64,000 bases of DNA from Kondoa malvinella (taxonomy: Eukaryota > Basidiomycota > Agaricostilbomycetes > Agaricostilbales > Kondoaceae), in assembly GCA_039545315.1 (NCBI GenBank), contig BCIM01000012.1, forward strand, positions 353,396 through 417,395, in the 5' to 3' direction. Under the pieces are notes generated by a model. That model was given only the letters and a program-made list of their open reading frames with translations. It was not told where the DNA came from and searched no databases. Position 1 is the first letter of the stretch. Each line of letters opens with the position of its first letter. Both the position numbers and the translations under genes were made by a program. Below are positions 34,911 to 46,622 of the stretch, one piece after another.

Positions 34911-36591
34911 ATGGAACAGAAGCAAGATCGCAAAGCCGCAGTGATAGGGGCCGGACTGGTTGGCTGTCTAGCAGCAGCAATGTTGGCCAAACAAGGATGG
35001 ACGGTCGATTTATATGAAAGTCGTGCAGGTGAAATTATTTCCCTCGTGCAATGCGATGCGGTATCGGGCACTGATTACAGCTGCCCAGATCCAAGACAAG
35101 TTCAGAAAACGACAGAAAGAGCTCGATCTATAAATTTAGCGTTATCGCCCAGAGGCATCAATGCGTTGAAAGCGGTCGATCAAGATTTCGCTCAGGCTGT
35201 CCTTAAAGGCCTGATACCTATGAAAGGGCGAATGGTGCACACTAGAGATGGGCAGAAGAACTCGCAGGCGTATGGCATTAATGGAGAGGCGAGCGAGTCA
35301 ACTTGCATCGAAGTACAATCAGCTAAGCGCAGCGCAATACAGGCTATAAATTCCATTAGCAGGACGCTACTCAACAACTCTCTCCTGGATGAGATAGAGA
35401 AGATGCCCTCTGTCTCTGTTCGCTTCAAACATAAACTCCTTCGAGCGGATTATGAAGCGGGAAAGCTGACCTTCTCGGCTGATGGCGAAAGCTGGGAAGA
35501 AGTAGTCGACTTTGTCGTCGGCTGTGATGGTGCCTATTCAAAAGTTCGAGAACAGCTCATGCGGGCAGTCAGGTATGTTTGTTCCAATTGCGTTTGATCA
35601 ATGGTCATCTAGATCCTTCAGGATGGACTTTCGTCAATTCTACATCCCAGACGTTTACCTGGAGCTCTCAATACCGCCTGGACCAGTCGATCCCGTCACA
35701 AAAGAAGCTACCTTCTCCCTCGAGCCTGATCATCTACACATTTGGCCTCATCATAAGTACATGCTTATTGCTCTAGCTAACGAGGTATCTTTCGCACACT
35801 TGCTACGATCAGACTCATACTGATGTTGCGTAGGACAAATCATTCACTTGCACACTTTTCGCGCCTTTCGACACTTTCGCTACTCTGAAAACAAATGAAG
35901 AAATCTTGACCTTCTTCCGCAATTCGTTTCCCGACGCATTACCACTTATAGGCGAGGAAGAATTGCTGAGATGCTTTGCCGAGAATCCACAAAGCCCTTT
36001 GATTACTGTCGAAGTAAGTCATCCGATGTCAAGATAAAAAATGGCTCTGATACGGCTGGCCAGTGTTATCCGTATCATCATAAAGATAAAGTAGTCGTCA
36101 TTGGCGATGCTGCTCATTCCATGGTCCCCTTCTACGGTACATCTATCCCATCCGATAAGCATCTAGTCTAAATCTTGCGCTTAGGCCAAGGAATGAACTG
36201 CGGTTTCGAGGATGTCCGCGTTCTGCAACGACATCTCCTCGCATATCCTACCTTATCCGAAGCTCTAGCGCAATACTCGATCACCCGCCAACCTTCCCTC
36301 AAAGCGATTCAGAAACTCGCTCTGGACAATTATACAGAAATGGCATCGAAAGTCATTAATCCTCTATATCTACTAAGAAAGAAGACGGATAGTCTACTGA
36401 CGAGAATACTGGGAGAGAAAGTTTGGTGCCCTTTATATACAATGGTGACCTTCAGGGATGATTTGATGTATTCCGAAGTGATTGAGAGGGAAGAATGGCA
36501 GCAAAAAGTACTTTCTAGAGGTCTAGGTGTGTTTGGCGCAAGTCTTTTGGCTGGCATAGGCTTTGGTGCGATGAGATATTTAAAGCGGTAA
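34911..36591 (+). CDS. BNA4: kynurenine 3-monooxygenase
   Basis: FAD-dependent hydroxylation of kynurenine to 3-hydroxykynurenine in the tryptophan-to-NAD pathway, on the mitochondrial outer membrane. The ATG at 34911 leads to the FAD motif [20 protein letters not shown]. An intron at 35029-35088 (60 bases, no in-frame stop) interrupts YESRA and DPRQ, after which [13 protein letters not shown] follows. The second FAD motif is [14 protein letters not shown], the substrate-side strand [14 protein letters not shown], and the third motif [10 protein letters not shown] joins to [10 protein letters not shown] after an intron. The C-terminal hydrophobic segment ([20 protein letters not shown]) with a basic end is the membrane anchor; TAA 36589-36591. 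It is convergent with the second zinc-cluster gene. Confidence 0.93.
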
Positions 36592-36707
36592 TGTTACAGT
36601 ATTCATAATGCATGCTCAGCAGCTTTGTCAAGCAATAATGTTACAATGTCAATAATGTCCATGTTTCGTCATACAATCATCAAAGATGTTCCTGTCTATC
36701 GCTCCTG

Positions 36708-38920
36708 TTACAAGGTGGTCGAAGCCAGAGTTTCTAGCTCCGCGCGATAGGCTGTCAGTGCGATGATGCGAGGTGCCATGTCGGGCCACGAGAAGCTGAA
36801 GGTCTGGCATGCAGTAATTACAGCTGTGACCAGCTGCATCTTACGCTGGATGGTGTAGCCAGCGTCGTGGACGAAGCACAGGTCCATCGTGCCGCCATCC
36901 ATGCATCCGTTTTCTTCAGCTGAAGGAGCGGCGCGTAAGTGAAGGATCCATTCGTCGATATCGGATTGAAACAGTTGACTCGAGGTCGCCAACGTGATGT
37001 TACCTGAGAACGAGAGCATCATCTGCGATAATTGCTCAGATCAAGGCGAACAACACATGCGATTATCGAACCTCCATATGTTCGGCCATCGCAACAGCTG
37101 CTTTCTGAACTCTTTTCTGAGCCTGCTCGAGCATAGCTTCGAAGCCGGGCTCTTTGTGTCGCTTCAAGGTATTATAGCACGCAAGATTGAAACTCGCCAA
37201 ACAGCATCGAGCTAGTTCGAGGTGTTGCTGAAAACAGTTGGTTCGAATGAGTCAAGTCGATGCTTCAATCGTGTGCACGTACTTTTGCTGGAGTATCCTT
37301 CACTAGCATATGTCGAGCGTTGTCCGTCCATTCCAACAGGGCATCGCAACGTGACCAAAAGCTCACGAAACTTTCGACTTTCAAAGATTTCTTGCTTGCT
37401 TGTATGCCGGTGATAGTAGAGACCAGAGACCTCCCAAGACTAATGATCTGAAACCACATTCGCTGCGCGAACTTGCCAACGCTGACTATGTTCGTACTAT
37501 TGGTCTGTACGAGTCTGCTAGCGAGCTGAAAGCACTTACTTCTATCCGAAGGGTCAGCCGCTATATCTTGCACTATCTCAATAGTGAGATCATCGTCCTT
37601 GTAGTGAGCTTCGAAGAGAAACAAGTGTAGATCGTCTTCTGTTACTTGCAACCCTCGGCCAGTCTTGGCAGAAAAGAGGGCATCCGATACACACAGAGCT
37701 AGAGATTGCGTTAGAATCGCCGAGAATCGCCGAAATAGAGAATGTGGACTGACCGTAGTCGGCCATCCCTGAATACAAAGAGTCACAAGTATCAGAGGCT
37801 CGTCCGTCTTCGTACAGCTGGCGCAAATGAGATATGGCTGAAGCAGTCAGTTGTCTTGATTGACTCTCTTTGCTCTTGTCGGTAACTAGAACAGATCATC
37901 AACATCAAGTGAGGCGAGCTAGGTTCACTGGACGAACAAAGGTAGAAAGATCCTAGCAAATAGCGTGCAGCTATCGTCCCCGCTGAAGGTGCGATGAACA
38001 GTCCACCTTGATCCAATTTTCTCTCTGCTTCCGTACACAGCTGTCGACAGATTTCATTTCTCCTTCCACCAATTGGGCTGTGGTCGACATGCAGGTCACT
38101 GGAAGACGAAGTGTCCAGGTTGGAATCGATGACTGTGGGATGATTTGTGACACGACTTGCTATTGCTAAAATGACCGCCAAGAGCGCTTGCATAGGTGTA
38201 TCTAGAGAGCTGCTTCTATAGCCGGCAGCCGCAAATCGATATCGAAGCTCGACAAACTATTGTAGCATCAACATGGGCCGACCTTGAGTATCTGAACGCG
38301 CTTACATTGACACATGGCTGGATGATATACGCGCAGCGGTAGTAATCGTCCACCAGCGATGCACAAAGGGTCGCTTGTAATTGCGTATCGTCCAAGCGAG
38401 AAGCTACAGATGCGGGAGATAGAGAGCTTCTTGGACTTCCTTCCCTGATGCTGCCGCACTGCGCTCTTGCCGCTTGAATACGGTCTCCAGCTCTATCGCC
38501 ATATTTCCGCTTGCCTTTCGGTTTAGGTGCGACAGGCAGACAGCGAATGCCTTTCTTCTGGCATGCTGTACAGGCGTCCTCTTCATTCGATGTTGGCCTG
38601 ACACACTTGACGCGTCTCATTCGACACCCAGCGCACGCCGCTGTTCCATTAGTCGGAGGCTGTCTTGCGGCAGTTGCTGATGGTGATGGTGCAAAAGACA
38701 ATGCGTCCTGGCTTGGCCCAGGTGTGACAGTAGCGGAGGAAGATGCCAAAGATGCACGAGTATGACTTGGATATGCCTGCAGCATGTGTGGTGCTACTGA
38801 AGATATTCCGAGTGGAAAGATAGCAAGTTGCTCCGCGCTTTGTGCGAAATTGAAGTTAAACTCTGTCTGGCCATCACTATCGCCAAAGCCAGGCCAGCCG
38901 AAGGGGTAGCTTGAGTCCAT
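36708..38920 (-). CDS. Zn2Cys6 transcription factor (second)
   Basis: The first ATG in frame is at 38920 (MDSSYPFGWPGFGDSD). After a Ser/Ala/Pro-rich stretch the zinc cluster reads ACAGCRMRRVKC, then ten residues, then CTACQKKGIRC, followed by a basic region with PKPKGKRKYGDR. The long C-terminal part (38400 down to 36708, several introns) is helical with Cys and aromatic residues as in the middle homology domain of fungal regulators (LCASLVDDYYRCAYIIQP). The final exon has TLATSSQLFQSDIDEWIL and WPDMAPRIIALTAYRAELE; stop 36708-36710. It neighbours kynurenine 3-monooxygenase, but adjacency alone does not show that it controls that gene. Confidence 0.8.
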
Positions 38921-39234
38921 GCTTGCGATACCAGTAAAGTATCCGGCTGTCGAGTCTTCTCTATCGACCAATCCGACGCGAAATGTTTGGAGCCCGCCGT
39001 GTGCAGTATTGATGCGTCACAGTGAAGCTGTCCTTCGGCCGGTCGCACTTGGGATTCCAAAGCCCGATGAATGCTGCGCGAGCACCGACGAAATGCAGCG
39101 AAGGGAGCGAAACGGACAGCGAGACTATGCAGCGCCCCCAGTAGTACTAGTAATATCTTGTGTTCTTTCTTCTATGTCTTGCTCGCTTCAATATCTCCCC
39201 TGCCTTTCGTTCTGTCCAACTTGAGGTCGTTGTC

Positions 39235-40773
39235 ATGTCGAACCTATTTAGCTGCTCTTTCGTGAATGATGTCGTCGGATCTAGCAATCTCTGCACAGGC
39301 AAGATAGAATACGGCACCTGTGAGCTATGCCCTCGTCATAGCTTCGAGTCTTGACGTGCTCCTTTCAGACGGTTTCCTCATCAGCCAGGGAGCAGCATGG
39401 GCAGGTCGTCTGTGCCTCAGCAGAGCCGCTCTGATACTCATACAGTTCTTCACCATTGCATTCGCCGTCTCCCTTCTGCTTCATATCGGTCAGGCGGTGC
39501 GGTATCGCGTAAGCCATCGTGGACACGATTTCTTGATTGCTCAGCTGGTAATAGACCTGGAGTCTCTTGTGGACTGCCGCAGCGTGCTCCTTATCAGAAA
39601 TGCTTGGGTGGATTGCTAGATTGGAGAGCGCTTTGTGAGCTTGTTTCAATCCTTGCACCTACGATGTTTAGATTCTTTCACAGATCGGTCGAATGGTATT
39701 CTCAATCTGGCGGTTACTGTCCGTTGTCACCTTATACCTCCCATCACCCTGACTCTTTCTTAGACACCGTGCCCGATGACACTTGGTTTCTCAGTGCGGT
39801 TTCTTTACATCGGATTATAAGATACTCATCCTTTGTCATAGTGCAAATATCCACTCTCATCATCGGGCCTGCGTTCCTGGCAGCGTAAGCCTTCCTCTTC
39901 TTCGCCTGTAGTCGCGATACCTAACACACAGAATAGAACGTGTTACATTATACTTGGCTGGCTCATCCACAACCTAGGCGAAGAGTATTCCCTTCTACGT
40001 CCTCGCACATATATCTGGCTGTCAGTCTTTCTCTTTGTCCAAAGCGAACTGTCAATTGAGACTTGTATGAAGATTCGTATCAGGCGACATCTTATCATTG
40101 GTCATTGTCAGTCGTGCAACTTTGTATGGCCTTGACTAACACTACCTACAGCAAGCTGCCGGAGGTGGTGTAGCTTCCAGCGCAAACACTCAAAGCCTGC
40201 AGAATACCGGGGCGTGGATCATGTTCGGTGGTGAGTAACTTTCCACTCGTGCCTATTGCGTGTACTAAGCTAGCGTAGGAATCGTCTGGCAAATCGTCGT
40301 AATGGCTGGCTTTTTCATTGTCATCACCAATTTCATCTACCGACTATGGAAATGCCCAAACGTAGATGTCGAGATCAAGCCGAAACTTTGTATGTTGTTC
40401 TGCTGGGTCCATAGCGAGTCTGAGCGTCTTGTAGTGCTGGCGGCTATCTACGTGTCAATGGTCTTCGTATTCATTCGATGTGCTTATCGAGTGGCAGAAC
40501 TTAGTCAAGGTGAGCCGCTTGCTTCCTTTCGAGACATCTCCCTAACATGTCGTGCAGGCTGGGATAGCGCCATTATTCAGTGAAGCTCACCAATTCTCTT
40601 TACATCCAATGCTGATGCTTCATTATAGTAATCAAGCACTCTTCAATGTTCTCGATGGTGCAATGATGGTTGTCGCGGTCTACATTATCAACATCTTCCA
40701 CCCAGGACGACTCTTGAACCGCAGATCTGGCTCACACTCGATCAAGTCAGACACGATGGAGTTGAAGGCATGA
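39235..40773 (+). CDS. RTA1-family membrane protein (lipid-translocating exporter type)
   Basis: The RTA1 family (yeast Rsb1, Rta1, Rtm1) are seven-helix proteins linked to sphingoid-base export and stress resistance. Landmarks from N to C: EYGT, FAVSLLLHIGQAVRYR, LWTAAACSLSEMLGWIARL, a luminal loop with an inserted Pro/His/Asp-rich stretch, FVIVQISTLIIGPAFLAA, CYIILGWLIHNLGEEYSLL, then the signature IQAAGGGVASSANTQ near 40150-40200, MAGFFIVITNFIYRLW, VLAAIYVSMVFVFIRCAYRV and LFNVLDGAMMVVAVYII followed by HPGRLL. The proposed ATG at 39235 (MSNLFSCSF) is uncertain. Stop 40771-40773. About eight introns; several acceptors were chosen by family conservation. Confidence 0.85.
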
Positions 40774-40857
40774 GAGCAGAGCTATAACCCAAACATAGAG
40801 GATTGAAGGACCTTTTAAAATCGTATCTGTACACTTCATTACATAGTAGAAAGCATC

Positions 40858-42116
40858 TCAGTCTTCCTCATATTGCGTCTCATCATCATCGTCCACCGTT
40901 CGATCAGGTAGATCAGGCCAATCAGATCTCAAATCATCCTCCAAGCTTATTTCCGCATCCCCGTGTTCTTGCGATTCAGGAATCAAGATTCGTCTTTTTT
41001 TCTTTGCGCTCTTTTTGGCACTCGTCTCACTTCGTAATGGATTCAAAAGCTTCCTGGGTGTTGTTGGTGCGTTAGGTGAATTGTTTGCGGGAGAGAAGAG
41101 ATGATCAGTTTGCTGATTTGGTTCGTTACGTTTTCGCTTTTCGGCTGATGATGGACTTTGAGCTGGCTGATGCTTTGGTTGGATAGGTACAGCTCGAGCA
41201 GAAGTAGAAATAGAGGGCAGAGGAGGCAAGTATATGCCTTGATCTGATGTCGCAGCTGCTGGCAGTTGTGGCTGGAATGTAACAGCTGCTCTCATCCTCT
41301 GTGCTGATTCTGTCGATGATAAAGATGAAGCACTCTGATCTGAACGATTGGCCAAGCTCGAACTGTTCCTCGATTCCGGGATTGAGCTGGATGATCCTGC
41401 TGATGCGGACGTATTCGAGAGTGAGCTCGGAGGATTAGGATACGTCTGAGTTGCTCGAGGAACGTTGGTAGAGAGCTCAATGACATGCTGTAAGAGAGGT
41501 GCAAGCTGAGCAAGAGGTTGAACGGCAGCTTGAACGGTTTGTAATTGCTATAACGGTATCAGTCGATGGTTGTATACTAGTATAAAAAGGCTCTTTACAT
41601 GAGTAATCGTCTTGAGCGACAGTTCTAGTCCATCAATTCTGCTGTGTATCCGAGTGTGCGCAGTTTCTACATCACGACCTGATGCATGATCTCTTGATAT
41701 GCTGTCAGCAGCTCATACGACGACTCACCTTGCATCTCGACAGTATTCTGCAATCGCTTTAAGCCAGCTTGCAACTGTTGATCCCGAGCAGAGCATTCCG
41801 CTTCGAACGCTTTCGCGCGTTCTCCTTGCTCAGCAGACACAGCATCATTCGACGACTGTTGCTCTTTTACTTGTTTGCTCAAATCCTGCAGCTGATCAGC
41901 AGAAGCATCAATTTTGGACACAAAGCTATCGAGCAGCGAGTTGATTGCTGTAGACTGCAACAAGATGCGCGTTTGGACACTTTGATCCAGTAAAGGAGCT
42001 GGAGGAGGCTCGACTGGCTCTTTTACTGCTACGGCTTTGGGCTTGAGAAAGGTATATAATGCTGAAGGACGCGACATGCTCAAACGCGGTTGTTTGTTGT
42101 TGACCGAGGTACTCAT
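40858..42116 (-). CDS. coiled-coil protein with disordered basic tail, unknown
   Basis: The ATG at 42116 (MSTSVNNKQPRLSMSRPS) opens an exon with a central coiled coil (INSLLDSFVSKIDASADQLQ, then QVKEQQSSNDAVSAEQ and ECSARDQQLQAGLKRLQNTV). After two introns (near 41660 and 41560) further helix (QLQTVQAAVQPLAQLAPLL) leads to a Ser/Pro/Asn-rich disordered tail. That tail holds two nuclear-localisation-like basic patches (EKRKRNEP; KKSAKKKRR) and a very acidic end (DDDDETQYEED), stop 40858-40860. The layout (coiled coil, then basic and acidic disordered tail) occurs in chromosome-axis and kinetochore accessory proteins, but no specific family could be recognised. Confidence 0.6.
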
Positions 42117-42219
42117 GCAAAAAATTGAAGGATGCTATTACACAGATGAAGTGTCTAATGAATGGACTAAGTACAGCGTGCTGGGTATCTTTGTAGAGGG
42201 TATAGAGATTGACAGGGCA

Positions 42220-43620
42220 TCAGATCAGAGTGAGGGTGAGCAAAGCGACGAGCAGGCCAAGACCAGCGGTAAGGCTTCCTCTAGTTGCTGAACCGACAGG
42301 AATCACGGTAGCTATAGCACGCATCAGAAGTGCTCAGGTGATTGCGGTAGCGACTAACGGTATACACCATTTGGACCATCAACCATCGAAGTAGTCATAC
42401 TCTGTTCGCCCGACTTGCTGGAAGACTCTTCATCCTTCTGCTGAGCAGGATCAATTGCACTTCGGGTGATCTGCGCTTCTTTTCCTTCCGTAGTAGAGCT
42501 ACCAGTCTCGATTGGACCCATCGAAATGCCAGAGACAGCACTGTACGAAGGTGCATCCGGCCAAGCTGTCATATCGGGTACGTACGCGTCGAATTCAGCT
42601 GTGCCGTTCTCCCATAGGAACCAAGAAGCGCCAACGAGCTATACCCGTAATTCAGCATCATCAACCGAGTCAGATGGTAAAAATGCCTACCTCGCCTAGA
42701 CCAGTCTTCTCCCAAATCTGCTTCATCGGTTCTCCTTGCGCTGAACCAGAGATGGTTTCCACTTGATAATCGAAGCCTCTCTCTTGTTCAAACAGCAAGA
42801 AACCATATCGATGTTGACCTGATCCTTCTGGACCTTCGACCGTCGCATATTCCACTAAAGAAACAATGAGCTTCACTCTTAAGCTTTGTAGATCTGTCTC
42901 ACGGGATGGATCGCCGCCAATGAGTCGGCCAGCTATATCTTTACCATCAGGATCGATAGCCCTTTGTTCTTCATCAGTGGCGCTCTACCCAAAGTCGAAA
43001 AAAGGACGCACTCAATAGTCATGTTACCCTGAATCCAATGAAGCCAATTATCACCAAACCCGCCTTCTTCTCTGACCGCACCGATATCCGCTACTCTGAA
43101 AATCAGCAAAAGAAAAGGGTAAAAGAAGCAATCTTCTGAACTGACCAAAAAAGAGCGTGTATTCTTTATCACTCATTTCAGGTTCATAATCGTACGTGGG
43201 ACTAAAGATGATGCTGCTAGGAGGTTCATTACCGACTTGTTGATCCGTCATAATTTGACCATTCAATACGCGGTTCTTGCCATATTGAACATAGAGTGTT
43301 CCTTTAGCGTTCAAAGTAAAGCCGAAACCAATGCTGTTCATTATAGGCGTTGTACCTAAACCCCAGGCTTCGTATTCTGTTGGAAAGATTAGCCAGAAGT
43401 ACGAAGAGAGAAGAAGAATGTACCTTTATTCACTGTAGCGATCATGCTGTCGTTCGAGGACCATTGACTAGCGATTCTTCAGCTCTATCAAAGGAGAAGG
43501 AGAGATGACATACTGATAAGGCGACTCTATAGCTGAATCAGCGGAAGAAGTCGAGCTGGGCTGAGGAGCAGCCGCTACAAGAGCGAGGAAAGGCAGGAGA
43601 GATAAGTAAGTCTTGTACAT
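42220..43620 (-). CDS. PEBP-family protein, secreted and GPI-anchored
   Basis: The ATG at 43620 gives a signal peptide (MYKTYLSLLPFLALVAAAPQ). The core matches the phosphatidylethanolamine-binding protein fold: SSIIFSPTYDYEPEMSDKEY, TLFF, then after introns GDNWLHWIQGNMT (the family's LHWL block) and EGSGQHRYGFLLFEQ (the GxHRY block). C-terminal to it is a Ser/Thr/Glu-rich stalk (about 42380-42560), ending in VIPVGSATRGSLTAGLGLL plus further hydrophobic residues, stop 42220-42222: a typical GPI-attachment signal. The canonical DPDAP ligand loop is not obvious (VADIGAVREEGGFG lies there), so lipid binding may be altered. At least eight introns. Confidence 0.72.
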
Positions 43621-44792
43621 GCTGAGAACGTCGATCTGATTGGAAGATGGGTGGGAAGAGAGAAGAAGAGAGCTCAGCTGGTCTCGAGCCGGTCATCGGA
43701 AAGAGAGATGAAAGGGAAGGGCTTGGCTATCGGCTTGATAGAGAAGCTGCCGAGAGCTAGCCTAGATAGCACAGCGCAGGTATCTATAGGACAGGCGAGG
43801 GAATGGCGAGCCAGTGAAGATCAAAGTGAGACCTTTAAGTCGAGCAATAGATATTGAGATATACTAGCGACGTCCTTCTTTTCGTAATCAAAGCTCCAGA
43901 AGCTGGAAGAGAATCTAGAGCCGATCAGGCCGCTGCATTCAGACCGAACAGAGCAGAAGCATCTGCGTGACGCAGAGAGTTTTCGATAGAAATTCTGCTC
44001 CGAAGCATGATCCGCATAGAGCCATTGAGCATGTTAGAGCGACTTCTGTACTCTATGTTCATAACCATTCCGATTCTTCGCGCATGATATCATGCAAACA
44101 AACAGCTTAAGGGCAACATCCGCGAGATAGTGCCTTGAGCGCTGTGAAGCTGAGTCACTCCAAGCGCCAAAGCAGATTCATTCCCTCTTCTGGTCTATAC
44201 CGGAGCAGATAGGGTAACTGTCTCGCTTTGAAGGGACATGTTCCCGGTAGATCTTGCGTCGATAGAGCTCCGAGTACTTTTGCGAAGAGATACTCTATCA
44301 AACTAGCCCGTGATGACGCAGAGCCAGCAAGAGAGTCTTGAGAGGCCGCACAAGGTCCGCGTTAGATTGCCTCGAGGTTCATGTTTGGTCAGATGATTGT
44401 CGCGATATTAGCCATAGCAACGAATTTTTGACTATTGCCAGCGTATTTCGCCTATATAAGCAGCAGCTAGACTCGGGAATGCAGACGGCCCTTGACTCTG
44501 TCGTTGCCTGGCGGCTTTTATGGAGATCTGCGCGTGTTCCTGAGATGAAAACAAAGCTGCAGTGACGGTGTATACTCGATATAGCTCAAGACGGCAACAA
44601 GATGGCAGTCCAGTACTCCTTTTGAGGCTGTCTGGGAGCAACGAATATTCTATCGGACGCCAAGGGGTTTCACTCAGACCGCCGCCTCACCAGATTAAGC
44701 CAATACGTTGACAAATCACACTTGTGCTCGCACACACCCTTGTGCACAGCTTTCATCTTGCTTTTTAACGACCTGCTACGACGACGACCGCA
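43621..44792. other. long intergenic region
   Basis: About 1.17 kb between the divergent starts of the PEBP gene and the small basic-protein gene. The first 250 bases are G/A-rich on the plus strand (GAGAGAAG tracts), i.e. C/T-rich leader sequence for the minus-strand gene. A 75-codon plus frame at 44338-44565 has no recognised features. No repeats or RNA gene were seen. Confidence 0.35.
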
Positions 44793-45184
44793 ATGTTCGG
44801 CTTTAGATTCAACAAGTCGAAAACCCAGCCATCCAAAGAACCGCTGTCCTATGCAAAGAAAGCAGAAATGATTCGCGAACAGCGACAAGTCTTGACTGCA
44901 TTGAGCGCGGCTGGCTTCATTACGTTGAGCCCGGAAGAACCTGCTGCAAGAGCTGAGCGGAGGCAACGAAGGGAAAGGCGGAGGGAAAGGGAGGAGGCTA
45001 GACGATTGGAAGAGAGACCTGCGCCGCCTCGTACGTGTTCTTGCAGTCTTCAGCTAGAGCCCATGCTCAAGAATTCAAGCAGAATATCGCGCTTCTATAT
45101 CAGCAGATGAACGGATCCTCGATTCCGCGCCGAAATCATCATAGCACCACAATCAGGACGAACAGTAGTATATGGACGGGATGA
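44793..45184 (+). CDS. small basic protein, unknown
   Basis: The ATG at 44793 gives MFGFRFNKSKTQPSKEPLSY, an amphipathic helix (KKAEMIREQRQVLTALSAAG), then a very Arg/Glu-rich helix (ERRQRRERRREREEARRLEE). A donor at about 45031 (GTACGT) and an acceptor about 41 bases on (CTCAAG) would join to FKQNIALLYQQMNGSS and a polar end, stop 45182-45184, about 115 residues. Without splicing the frame stops at 45108-45110. The charged single alpha-helix pattern suggests RNA or scaffold binding; no family was recognised. Confidence 0.5.
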
Positions 45185-45287
45185 GCAGACGATCTATTAC
45201 GAACATTGTACAATTCTAGGCATGGCAGTAAACGATATTGATACCCCTCATGTGTAATACTACGTGTCCAATTGGCCGAACGATGCT

Positions 45288-46469
45288 CTACGCGATGCAG
45301 GTGCTAGAGGAGGTCTCCACGGTCTATGCCAGGATCAGCCTCATCAGATAGCTCAGCGAACAGACTTACCCGTACCCCACACCGTAAGCAAACTCGATCC
45401 CTCGCTCAGCGGTATAAGCTGCCAAAGCCTGCCTAGCCTCCTCATCTACGTTCTGTTCGTAGTCCAGAATGTACGCCATGAGCTTCTCCAATTTCACCGG
45501 TCTTTTCCTCTCTTTCATCCATGCCAATAGATCCGCACACAGACTAGCTTGTAAAGCAGTGATGCAGGTCAGTTCCAATTCCTTGACTTGGGAAAGTTGT
45601 TCCAGCTTGAGAAGATCCGAATTGAAAGTCGCTCCACTCAAAGAGAGGGATTTCAGAACGCCAGCTTTACAGTTGGAAACGATTCGCTGACCGACTAGAG
45701 AGTCTTCTCTTCCTCTAGAGTTGTGCCAAGCTATATCCATCTTCAACTCGGTAATAGTAGATCCAGTACGAGCCAGAGCTTGATAGACAGCTTCATCCGA
45801 AGGTGCATTCGCGACCATGAGCGCCAAGTCGACAGTTTGTAATATTTCCATCTTTCCGAAGAGATGGATGAAATGGGCGTCTAGGATCTCGCATGTCCCC
45901 AGAACCAGATTGGATAGGTAAGGCATCTCTAGTGGTTCCATGTCGACAGCGTCTTCGGACGTAAGCGTTTCGTAGATCCCGCTCAAGGCCAGACTTTGTA
46001 GCCGAGGTGCCCAGACAGCTAGAGCAGGTAAGATTCGTTTGATAGGTATTCGAGCTGGCATTGTTGATAGAGAAAAGGTAGTGATCAAGGGTAAGGAGAT
46101 CAAAGAATCGAAGAATTGACAATCAATGGCATTGATGCTGTCCATCCAGCAGATCCGAAGGGAGCGCAGAGTCTTGCAGTGAATGATAAGAGGTAGTAAA
46201 ATGCTGTCAAGAGGGTCGCTTGGTGTTGTTGCTCTGAAAATAAAGTCCGGGCCGAGTTCGATGGATTTGACTTGAGATCTAAGAGAAGGATGCTGATCTA
46301 GCGTATCAACTAGAGCAGGACCAGTGATATCGCTGATGGTGGCTTTCTTGTAAAGAACTGGCGTGGATGCGGCCTGGAAAGACCGACTGACGACTTGTGC
46401 GGATAAGAGATCTGGGTCGTCCAGGAAAGAACAGATGGCTTCTGCTATTTCAATGCTGAGCTTGTCCAT
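45288..46469 (-). CDS. F-box protein with leucine-rich segment (copy 3)
   Basis: The ATG at 46469 (MDKLSIEIAEAICSFLDDPD) begins directly with the F-box (LLSAQVVSRSFQAASTPVLY). Leucine-rich strands follow (CKTLRSLRICWMDS, WAPRLQSLALSGIYE, MPYLSNLVLGTCEI, VLKSLSLSGATF, VKELELTCITAL). The long frame ends GVGYG then TAA at 45366-45368, but this stop lies inside a donor (GG|GTAAGT). An acceptor at 45304 would add a last exon 45288-45303 giving YG-TCIA. Copy 4 has exactly the same arrangement and similar length and strand order, so the two are paralogues. It is probably an SCF substrate adaptor. Confidence 0.78.
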
Positions 46470-46622
46470 GATGATTTGAGCGATATAGGGTAAGACAAGA
46501 ACAGCAATAAGCGTCAAGACCGGTAGTCATTTTAAGCGCGACAAAGGGAATTGGAAGACCTCTTCAGCCACGTAAGTAAGCATCCCTCGGCTCTGATAGC
46601 TTCGAAATAGATAAGTGACATA

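Noticed and set aside
34619..35071. 150-codon minus-strand frame
   Set aside because: Opposite the well supported kynurenine monooxygenase first exon; a shadow frame.
37225..37260. tRNA-like GGTTCGAAT box
   Set aside because: No flanking stems or anticodon arm could be drawn, and the minus strand is coding for the second zinc-cluster regulator.
36591..38920. Kynurenine monooxygenase and the adjacent zinc-cluster factor as a dedicated NAD-pathway cluster
   Set aside because: No other pathway gene is nearby; adjacency of one enzyme and one regulator is not enough evidence.
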